A DNA stretch of 11,396 nucleotides from Gammaproteobacteria bacterium (lineage in GTDB: Bacteria; Pseudomonadota; Gammaproteobacteria; PS1; Pseudothioglobaceae). The stretch covers positions 1 through 11,396 of the forward strand of contig DQNX01000149.1 of the NCBI GenBank assembly GCA_015658965.1, given 5' to 3'. Below are positions 6,184-11,396 of this stretch, piece after piece. Position 1 is the first letter of the stretch, and every line of letters starts with the position of its first letter. The notes under the pieces are model-generated. The model worked only from the letters and a program-made list of their open reading frames with translations. It was not told where the DNA came from and ran no database searches. The position numbers were made by a program, and so were the translations under genes.

Positions 6184-6917
6184 GTAATTTTATGAGTATT
6201 TATTTAGGCGTTAATATTGATCATATCGCCACCATTAGAGAAGCCAGAGGCACCCATTATCCATCACCCATCGAGGGCGCACTATTGTGCGAAAAATCAG
6301 GTGCCGACAGTATTACCTTGCATTTACGTGAAGACAGGCGCCATATTCAAGACGCCGATGTAGAGATACTACGAGAGCAGCTGACCACAAAGATGAATTT
6401 AGAAATGGCAGCCACAGATGAGATGGTGGCGATTGCCGATAGAATTAAACCACAAGATTGTTGTTTGGTGCCAGAAAAACGTGAAGAACTCACCACGGAA
6501 GGTGGGCTTGACGTTGCCTCACAAGTAGCCAGAATGAGTGATGTTTGTGCCCAACTGGCTGAATCAAAAGTGATTGTCTCGCTTTTTATTGATGCACAAA
6601 AATCTCAGATTGATGCCGCCAAGCTGTGTGGTGCCCCTGTTATTGAGCTACATACTGGGCATTATGCTGATACGTCCGGCATTGAGCAAGAAAAGGAGTT
6701 TGAACGTATTAAATCCATGGCCACTTATGCCCATTCAATTGGCTTGCAAGTCAATGCAGGACACGGTTTAACTCTGGAAAATACAACAGCGATTGCCCAA
6801 TTACCTGAAATTGTTGAACTAAATATCGGCCATTCTATTATTGCTAGAGCGGTATTTATTGGTCTTGAAGCGGCAACTCGTGAGATGAAAGATTTAATGA
6901 CAGGAGTTAGAGCATGA
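6180..6917 (+). CDS. pdxJ: PdxJ, pyridoxine 5'-phosphate synthase
   Basis: Condenses 1-deoxy-D-xylulose 5-phosphate with 3-amino-2-oxopropyl phosphate to give pyridoxine 5'-phosphate, the last ring-forming step of the DXP-dependent vitamin B6 route. The 245-aa TIM-barrel protein matches the family length. Motifs are LGVNIDHIATIREARGT (9-25), HLREDRRHIQDAD (48-60), NLEMA (73-77), ELHTGHYA (156-163), NAGHGL (192-197) and ELNIGHSIIARAVFIGL (213-229). H48, E76 and H195 are the likely catalytic set by position. The first ATG (6180) overlaps the recO stop; an in-frame ATG at 6192 also fits, because enteric PdxJ has only a few residues before LGVNIDH. Neither has a strong ribosome site, which favours coupled translation from recO. 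Confidence 0.96.
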   Translation: MSNFMSIYLGVNIDHIATIREARGTHYPSPIEGALLCEKSGADSITLHLREDRRHIQDADVEILREQLTTKMNLEMAATDEMVAIADRIKPQDCCLVPEKREELTTEGGLDVASQVARMSDVCAQLAESKVIVSLFIDAQKSQIDAAKLCGAPVIELHTGHYADTSGIEQEKEFERIKSMATYAHSIGLQVNAGHGLTLENTTAIAQLPEIVELNIGHSIIARAVFIGLEAATREMKDLMTGVRA

Positions 6918-7336
6918 TTTATGGCATCGGTACCGATATTATTAACATTGAACGCGTTGAGCATATATTGACTAAGAATAAACAAGGCTTTGTAAGGCGC
7001 GTGCTGTCCGATCATGAGCAATCTTTATTTGCCAACAAGGGTGATAGCGCCTCATATTGTGCCAAACGTTTTGCCGCCAAAGAGGCTTTTGCCAAAGCAT
7101 TGGGAACTGGCATTGGTAAGATTGTTAGCTTTCAAGATTTAACCGTGCGTAACAATGACAGCGGTAAGCCGTATTTTATTCCAAGTGAGAAATTACGTTT
7201 GTATTTACTAGGAAAAAATATTAAGCACGCACATTTAAGCCTGTCTGATGAAAAATATAATGCAGTGGCTTTTGTGGTATTGGAACTGGGTGCTGATGAG
7301 CAAAACGAAACAACTGAGTACAATACAACGTTCTAA
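6914..7336 (+). CDS. acpS: AcpS, holo-[acyl-carrier-protein] synthase
   Basis: Transfers 4'-phosphopantetheine from CoA to the conserved serine of acyl carrier protein, activating it for fatty acid synthesis. Motifs are GIGTDIINIERV (4-15), with D8 as the magnesium-binding Asp, and FAAKEAFAKALGTGIG (53-68), with E57 as its partner. SLSDEKYNAVAFVVLE is the last conserved strand pair. The protein is 140 aa against about 126 in E. coli. The excess is a polar tail of about 16 residues after VVLE, rich in E, N and T. It is the last gene of the rnc operon (4-bp overlap with pdxJ). Its stop lies 2 nt from the stop of a convergent gene, and no terminator hairpin is visible. Confidence 0.95.
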   Translation: MIYGIGTDIINIERVEHILTKNKQGFVRRVLSDHEQSLFANKGDSASYCAKRFAAKEAFAKALGTGIGKIVSFQDLTVRNNDSGKPYFIPSEKLRLYLLGKNIKHAHLSLSDEKYNAVAFVVLELGADEQNETTEYNTTF

Positions 7337-7338
7337 TA

Positions 7339-7644
7339 TTAGTTGATATACTGACCATATCCCGTTTTATTTGCTTCATGTCTGGTGCCCGCACAACCGA
7401 ACTTTAGAGCGGTTTGATAACCAGATATTGCCAGTGGATTCTGCTCGAGAATAGCAACCGGTGTTTTGTTCATATTAAATCGTTTAAGGCCTTTGTTCAT
7501 CTTTTTGACACCCGTGTGATTCAAACCTGCACAATTCTCGTTATAGTATTTAACCACACCAACGACCACCAGCATTTCATTAGGGGTAGTCGCTTTTGCG
7601 TTTAACGTTGTTACTAATAATAAAGTTGTTAATATTTTTTTCAT
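7339..7644 (-). CDS. Small secreted protein of unknown function, two cysteines
   Basis: I do not recognise this family. From the ATG at 7644 the protein is 101 aa, beginning MKKILTTLLLVTTLNAKA, a clear Sec signal peptide with likely cleavage after LNA or AKA. The mature part of about 83 residues is basic and has two cysteines, NENCAG (C38) and KFGCAG (C84), both followed by Ala-Gly; they could form one disulfide in the periplasm. No membrane segment follows. An in-frame ATG at 7653 would add three residues but lies in the -10 box of a strong promoter, so it is unlikely to be transcribed; the 7644 ATG falls almost exactly at the predicted transcription start. The gene follows ubiG on the same strand but appears to have its own promoter. 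Confidence 0.75.
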   Translation of the reverse strand: MKKILTTLLLVTTLNAKATTPNEMLVVVGVVKYYNENCAGLNHTGVKKMNKGLKRFNMNKTPVAILEQNPLAISGYQTALKFGCAGTRHEANKTGYGQYIN

Positions 7645-7651
7645 AGTGCAC

Positions 7652-7680
7652 ATTATACCCTAATCTATATTATATTTCAA
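7652..7680 (-). promoter_or_regulatory. Strong sigma70-like promoter of the small secreted protein gene
   Basis: On the minus strand TTGAAA (7675-7680), a 17-bp spacer and TATAAT (7652-7657) form a near-consensus promoter: -10 matches 6 of 6, -35 matches 5 of 6. The expected start of transcription, about 7-8 nt beyond the -10, is at 7645-7644, which is the A of the ATG at 7644. The mRNA would therefore be leaderless or nearly so. The -35 overlaps a 24-bp inverted repeat. Confidence 0.7.
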
Positions 7681-7688
7681 TAATATAG
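7665..7688. repeat. 9-bp inverted repeat over the -35 box, possible operator
   Basis: CTATATTAT (7665-7673) and ATAATATAG (7680-7688) are exact reverse complements around the 6-nt spacer ATTTCA. The repeat covers the -35 box and upstream half of the spacer of the promoter at 7652-7680, the place where a repressor would act. It begins 14 bp past the ubiG stop, but it is almost all A-T pairs and lacks a following T tract, so it is a poor terminator. Confidence 0.45.
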
Positions 7689-7701
7689 ACTTGACACAAG
7701 A

Positions 7702-8400
7702 TTAATGACTGTAGTGACACAGGTAATTAACACTCACATCATCTTCTAATTTGTAGACTTTAGTGAAAGGATTGTAAGTCATGCCAATCATGCTTTTTAG
7801 CGATAAATTGGCATGTCTGGCCCATTCATCCATTTCAGCAGGTTGGATGAATTTATCCCAATCGTGCGTGCCTTGAGGGAGTAATTTAAGGATATATTCC
7901 GCACCCACAATAGCAAACAAATAAGATTTTGGGTTACGGTTAATGGTGGAGAAAAATACCTGACCATCGGGTTTAACCAATGCTGCACAAGCTTTAATAA
8001 TCGAGCTGGGATCGGGCACATGCTCTAACATTTCTAGACAAGTGACAACGTCAAATTTACCCGCGTGTTGTTCGGCAAACTCTTCAACAGGAATTTTTTG
8101 GTAATCCACATTAAGGCCAGATTCAAGCAGATGAAGTTTAGCAACCTCTAGCCCGGCTTCAGCCATATCAATCCCCGTAACCACTGCACCTTCAGCGGCC
8201 ATAGACTCACTCAAGATACCACCGCCACAGCCAACATCTAATATACTTTTGCCTTTTAGTGATCCACCAGAATGCTCCTTGATGTAGTTTAGGCGCAGTG
8301 GGTTGATGTCGTGTAGGGGTTTAAATTCTGAGTTTTTGTCCCACCAGCGTGAAGCCAATGCGGCAAACTTATTAACCTCATCAAAATCTACATTACTCAT
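7702..8400 (-). CDS. ubiG: UbiG, ubiquinone biosynthesis O-methyltransferase
   Basis: SAM-dependent enzyme that makes both O-methylations in ubiquinone synthesis. The 232-aa length is near that of E. coli (240). The N-terminal DEVNKFAALASRWWD (7-21) is the UbiG-type opening. Methyltransferase motif I is ILDVGCGGG (53-61), the acidic residue ending the next strand is in GID (76-78), and LEMLEHVPDP (122-131) is the post-I region. INRNPKSYLFAIVGAEYI and LPQGTHDWDKFI are typical of UbiG rather than other class I methyltransferases. The ATG overlaps the stop of the upstream peroxiredoxin gene (ATGA), so it is the last gene of bcp2-bcp1-ubiG. Confidence 0.96.
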   Translation of the reverse strand: MSNVDFDEVNKFAALASRWWDKNSEFKPLHDINPLRLNYIKEHSGGSLKGKSILDVGCGGGILSESMAAEGAVVTGIDMAEAGLEVAKLHLLESGLNVDYQKIPVEEFAEQHAGKFDVVTCLEMLEHVPDPSSIIKACAALVKPDGQVFFSTINRNPKSYLFAIVGAEYILKLLPQGTHDWDKFIQPAEMDEWARHANLSLKSMIGMTYNPFTKVYKLEDDVSVNYLCHYSH

Positions 8401-8846
8401 AGTGCTTGTACAACCTTTAACACTTCATCAACATGACCACCAACCGCAACCTTGTCCCAAGACTTTAAGATGTCACCATTAGGGTTGATAATAAAAGTTG
8501 AGCGCACAATGCCCATCTTATCTTCATCATTTTTAGACTTCGACTGCCAAACACCAAATGCTTCGCATAGTGTGCCATCTTCATCAGCAATCAATTCAAA
8601 TGGAAATGATTGATTTTCCTTAAATTTTTCATGGCTTGCCATGTTATCTTTTGATACACCATACACAACCGTATTGGCATTGACGAATGCTTCGTGGTTA
8701 TCTCTAAAATCTTGACCCTCAAGCGTACAACCTGATGTTGCATCTTTAGGATAGAAATATAGAACAATATTGCGTCCTTCTGCATCAGGAATGCTAACGC
8801 TTAAATTGCTTGTTGCTTTGCTTCTGCCCATTTGAACTTTACTCAT
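8397..8846 (-). CDS. bcp: PrxQ/BCP-type peroxiredoxin, copy 1
   Basis: Thioredoxin-fold peroxidase that reduces H2O2 and organic peroxides. From the ATG at 8846 it has 149 aa. The peroxidatic site is FYPKDATSGCT (31-41), with C40 in the PxxxTxxC motif. The resolving cysteine found five residues later in E. coli BCP is absent (EGQDF here), and so is the one I recall in Xylella PrxQ. The other cysteine is C94 in LCEAFGVW, widely conserved. VRSTFIINPNG and the ILKSWDKV strand are family features. The 8846 start is chosen over GTG at 8858 because GGTGA lies 5 nt before it and because the next gene aligns there. It is about 72% identical to copy 2 with no gaps; the most diverged internal stretch is residues 102-110. 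Its stop overlaps ubiG. Confidence 0.93.
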   Translation of the reverse strand: MSKVQMGRSKATSNLSVSIPDAEGRNIVLYFYPKDATSGCTLEGQDFRDNHEAFVNANTVVYGVSKDNMASHEKFKENQSFPFELIADEDGTLCEAFGVWQSKSKNDEDKMGIVRSTFIINPNGDILKSWDKVAVGGHVDEVLKVVQAL

Positions 8847-8883
8847 AATTGTCACCACTTAAATTATTAAAGCGTTTATTTTA

Positions 8884-9333
8884 TCATAGAGATTGAACAG
8901 CTTCCAGGACCTCGTTAACATGACCTTTGACTCTTACTTTATCCCAAGATTTAAGGATATTACCATTAGGGCTGATGATAAAGGTTGAGCGTACGATACC
9001 CATATACTCTTTACCCATAAATTTTTTTAACTGCCACACGCCAAACATTTCACACAGCTCGCCACCTTCATCAGAAATCAATTCAAATGGAAATTCTTGT
9101 TTGGCCTTAAACTTCTCGTGCTTTATCATAACGTCTTTTGATACGCCATATATAACTGAGTTTGCATCAACGAATGCTTTGTGATTATCTCTAAAATCTT
9201 GACCTTCTGTGGTGCAGCCTGGCGTTGCATCTTTGGGGTAGAAGTACAGAACAATATTGCGTGCTTCTGTATCAGGAATGTTAACGTCTAAATTACTGGT
9301 TGCGCTACAGGTAATTGGTTGAACTTTATTCAT
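8884..9333 (-). CDS. bcp: PrxQ/BCP-type peroxiredoxin, copy 2
   Basis: Peroxiredoxin of 149 aa, paralogous to the next gene downstream (107 of 149 residues identical by hand alignment). The peroxidatic site is canonical, FYPKDATPGCT, with C40. As in copy 1 the residue five positions later is not cysteine (EGQDF); C9 in the N-terminus and C94 in LCEMFGVW are the only others. Unlike copy 1, it keeps the usual LKKFMGKEYMGI segment before the VRSTFI strand, so this is probably the copy with the ancestral sequence. The N-terminus is shorter than in E. coli BCP and lacks the normal APDF motif. It starts the operon, 37 nt upstream of copy 1 and 44 bp from divergent lepA. No strong ribosome site or promoter is seen for it. 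Confidence 0.93.
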   Translation of the reverse strand: MNKVQPITCSATSNLDVNIPDTEARNIVLYFYPKDATPGCTTEGQDFRDNHKAFVDANSVIYGVSKDVMIKHEKFKAKQEFPFELISDEGGELCEMFGVWQLKKFMGKEYMGIVRSTFIISPNGNILKSWDKVRVKGHVNEVLEAVQSL

Positions 9334-9345
9334 TGCTTGTATAAT
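9319..9345 (+). promoter_or_regulatory. Weak candidate promoter for lepA
   Basis: TTGAAC (9319-9324) and TATAAT (9340-9345) lie on the plus strand with a 15-bp spacer. The -10 is perfect, but the spacer is short. A start near 9352 would give a leader of about 25 nt before the lepA ATG. It overlaps the start of the divergent peroxiredoxin gene, so the two could interfere. Confidence 0.35.
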
Positions 9346-9377
9346 GATGTGTTTAAAAACTTTATTTTATCACTTAG

Positions 9378-11165
9378 ATGAATAATATCCGTAATTTTTC
9401 TATTATTGCCCATATTGACCATGGAAAATCCACCATTGCCGATCGCTTTATCCAATTTTGTGGTGGATTAAGTGACCGTGAGATGTCCGCCCAAGTGCTG
9501 GACTCAATGGACATTGAAAAAGAACGTGGTATTACCATTAAATCGCAAAGTGTGTCCTTGGATTACACGGCTAAAAATGGCGAGATTTATCAGTTAAATT
9601 TTATCGACACCCCGGGTCATGTTGACTTTTCTTATGAGGTGTCGCGTTCACTTTCAGCTTGTGAAGGTGCTTTGTTGATTGTGGATGCCTCTCAAGGGGT
9701 TGAGGCGCAAACGGTGGCCAATTGTTATACCGCGCTTGATCAAGGCTTAGAAGTGGTGGCGGTGCTCAATAAAATTGACTTGCCAGCCGCAGATCCTGAG
9801 CGTGTGGTAGATGAAATTGAAGATGTGATTGGTGTCGAAGCACACGATGCGGTACATGCCAGTGCAAAATCAGGCATTGGTATTCAAGATATTCTTGAGC
9901 AAATTGTTGAAAAAATACCCGCACCAAAAGGCAAAGTAGATGCGCCTATTAAAGCGCTGATTATTGATTCTTGGTTTGATAATTATCTGGGCGTGGTGTC
10001 ACTGGTTCGTGTGATTGATGGTGAAATTAAAGCCAAAACTAAAATTAAAATTTTCTCAAATGGTAATGAGCACGTGGTGGATGAGGTTGGTGTGTTTACC
10101 CCTAAGCGTAAAATAACGGAGAGTTTAAAGGCTGGCGAAGTTGGTTTTTTAATTGCCAATATTAAAAATATTGATGGCGCACCTGTAGGTGATACCATTA
10201 CCAGTGCTAAAAATCCAGTGACTGAGCCTTTGGAAGGTTTTAAGCCGGTACAGCCTCGAGTTTTTGCGGGTTTATTTCCAATTTCAGGCGAGGATTATGA
10301 AAAATTCCGTGATGCTTTGGCGAAGCTTCGCCTGAATGATGCAGCACTTCAATACGAGCCTGAAAACTCAGACGCCTTAGGCTTTGGTTTTAGAATTGGT
10401 TTCTTGGGTTTGTTGCACATGGAAATTGTTCAGGAGCGATTAGAGCGCGAATACGATCTTGACCTTATCACCACAGCACCCACTGTAATTTATGAAATTC
10501 TTGACGCTAAAGGCAATCTTCATCATGTCGACAGTCCTTCAAAAATGCCATCTAATCAGTCTATTGCAGAGTTTAGAGAACCGATTATCACCGCCAATAT
10601 CTTAGTAACCAATGAATTTGTTGGTGCGGTTATTAGCTTATGTGTTGAGAAACGCGGTGTGCAAAAAAGCCTAACCTATTTGGGCAGACAAGTGCAATTG
10701 GTGTACGAGTTGCCACTGAATGAAGTGGTGCTAGATTTCTTTGATCGACTTAAATCCGTCTCCCGTGGTTTTGCCTCAATGGATTATAAGTTTGAACGCT
10801 ATCAAGAATCAGATTTGATTCGCTTAGATATTATGATTAACCAAGAACCGGTAGATGCTTTGGCACTGATTATTCATCGTGATGATTCTGTACGTAAGGG
10901 TAGAGAAATTGCTGAAAAGATGAAAGAGCTAATTCCACGACAAATGTTTGATGTGGCGATTCAGGCTTGTATCGGTGTTAAAATTATCTCGCGTACGAAT
11001 GTCAAGGCACTCAGAAAGAATGTAACCGCCAAATGTTATGGGGGTGATGTCTCACGTAAGCGTAAATTGCTTGATAAGCAGAAAAAAGGTAAAAAGCGCA
11101 TGCGCAGTGTCGGGCGAGTAGATATTCCTCAAGAGGCGTTCTTAGCGGTTCTGCATATAGACTAA
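9378..11165 (+). CDS. lepA: LepA, elongation factor 4 (EF4)
   Basis: Ribosome-associated translational GTPase, linked to back-translocation and to 30S assembly. The 595-aa length is normal (E. coli 599). The GTPase domain has AHIDHGKST (11-19), the switch I segment DIEKERGITIK (45-55), DTPGHVDF (77-84), NKID (131-134) and SAK (162-164). Domain II follows at about 190-280, then the EF-G III/V-like domains and the LepA-specific C-terminus with YGGDVSRKRKLLDKQK and GKKRMRSVGRV, the basic tail that distinguishes LepA from EF-G. The ATG has no good Shine-Dalgarno (TTAG only). lepB does not follow as it does in E. coli. The stop is 11 nt from a convergent gene and no terminator is seen. Confidence 0.97.
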   Translation: MNNIRNFSIIAHIDHGKSTIADRFIQFCGGLSDREMSAQVLDSMDIEKERGITIKSQSVSLDYTAKNGEIYQLNFIDTPGHVDFSYEVSRSLSACEGALLIVDASQGVEAQTVANCYTALDQGLEVVAVLNKIDLPAADPERVVDEIEDVIGVEAHDAVHASAKSGIGIQDILEQIVEKIPAPKGKVDAPIKALIIDSWFDNYLGVVSLVRVIDGEIKAKTKIKIFSNGNEHVVDEVGVFTPKRKITESLKAGEVGFLIANIKNIDGAPVGDTITSAKNPVTEPLEGFKPVQPRVFAGLFPISGEDYEKFRDALAKLRLNDAALQYEPENSDALGFGFRIGFLGLLHMEIVQERLEREYDLDLITTAPTVIYEILDAKGNLHHVDSPSKMPSNQSIAEFREPIITANILVTNEFVGAVISLCVEKRGVQKSLTYLGRQVQLVYELPLNEVVLDFFDRLKSVSRGFASMDYKFERYQESDLIRLDIMINQEPVDALALIIHRDDSVRKGREIAEKMKELIPRQMFDVAIQACIGVKIISRTNVKALRKNVTAKCYGGDVSRKRKLLDKQKKGKKRMRSVGRVDIPQEAFLAVLHID

Positions 11166-11176
11166 TATTGCTTTTT

Positions 11177-11396
11177 CTAGCTTAATAAGCGTTCTAATAC
11201 AAACTTAGAGCCAAAGTAAGCCAACACCAAAATACCAAAGCCTATTTGAGTCGCAGTAATGGCTTGCTTACCACGCCAACCAAATAATTTTCGACCAAAG
11301 ATAAGTGTGGCAAAAATAACCCAAGCCAACAGAGAAAGCACAGTTTTGTGAACTAAATGCTGAGCAAAGAAATCTTCAATAAACATAAAGCCAGTA
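11177..11396 (-). CDS. YpjD/CcsA-family membrane protein, C-terminal fragment (cut by window end)
   Basis: The frame is open to the window edge: codons for T, G, F precede the methionine at 11386, so that methionine is internal and the gene continues outside. The visible 72 or so residues are GFMFIEDFFAQHLVHKTVLS, then two hydrophobic segments (SLLAWVIFATLIFG and GFGILVLAYFGSKFVL) separated by GRKLFGWRGKQA. This QHLxHK...GWRGxxA...LAYFGSKFVLE ending is typical of YpjD, an inner-membrane protein related to cytochrome c assembly (CcsA/HemX) proteins, often next to ffh. The His in QHLVHK are of the kind that bind heme in this superfamily, but YpjD's own function is not well established. It stops in TAG at 11177-11179. 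Confidence 0.82.
   Translation of the reverse strand, partial: TGFMFIEDFFAQHLVHKTVLSLLAWVIFATLIFGRKLFGWRGKQAITATQIGFGILVLAYFGSKFVLERLLS

Noticed and set aside
7691..7719. TTGACA on the plus strand as a -35 box
   Set aside because: No -10-like hexamer 16-18 bp downstream and no plus-strand gene follows; it lies at the end of ubiG on the other strand.
8847..8858. GTG at 8858 as start of peroxiredoxin copy 1
   Set aside because: The GTGGTGA there is better explained as the ribosome site for ATG 8846, which aligns with the paralogue's start.
1..11396. CRISPR array to accompany the Cas6-like gene
   Set aside because: I read the intergenic gaps and flanks on both strands and saw no regularly spaced direct repeats; the gaps are all below about 90 bp, too short for an array.

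Overview
The window looks like a low-GC gammaproteobacterial chromosome. The arrangement rnc-era-recO-pdxJ-acpS matches the order known from E. coli and relatives. The AT-rich codon use and the protein flavour suggest the SUP05/Thioglobus group of sulfur oxidisers and related mussel or clam symbionts; that placement is inference from general resemblance, not a search result. Coding density is very high, with many 4-bp ATGA overlaps, and no gene-free stretch exceeds about 90 bp.

Layout. At the left edge is the 3' part of a tRNA-Arg(CCG). Only 9 nt after its CCA end lgt begins, followed without a break by thyA and a small PhnA/YjdM zinc-ribbon gene (+ strand, about 65-2019). A hairpin at 2074-2094 flanked by A/T tracts should stop transcription from both sides. 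Two minus-strand genes follow: a secreted protein with two thioredoxin folds (2105-3136), and a Cas6/Cmx6-like RAMP protein (3215-3886), which is the most unusual gene here. It is divergent from the next operon across a 65-bp gap holding a perfect 25-bp inverted repeat.

The central operon (3952-7336, + strand) is rnc-era-recO-pdxJ-acpS: RNase III, the Era 16S/ribosome-assembly GTPase, RecO recombination mediator, pyridoxine 5'-phosphate synthase and holo-ACP synthase. Every junction overlaps by 4 or 8 bp, so translation is probably coupled. It runs head-on into a small secreted unknown protein, with 2 nt between the stop codons. Next come minus-strand ubiG and two tandem PrxQ/BCP peroxiredoxins, transcribed bcp2-bcp1-ubiG. 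Divergent from these is lepA (EF4), which in E. coli sits upstream of rnc with lepB but here lies about 2 kb beyond acpS. The right edge holds the C-terminus of a YpjD/CcsA-family membrane protein.

Most of the window is housekeeping: lipoprotein maturation, dTMP synthesis, RNA processing, ribosome function, cofactor and quinone synthesis, peroxide defence. The points worth a second look are the Cas6-like gene with no CRISPR array or other cas gene nearby, the tandem peroxiredoxins that lack the usual resolving cysteines, a strong promoter that predicts a leaderless mRNA for the small secreted protein, and the double-CxxC thioredoxin-like protein.
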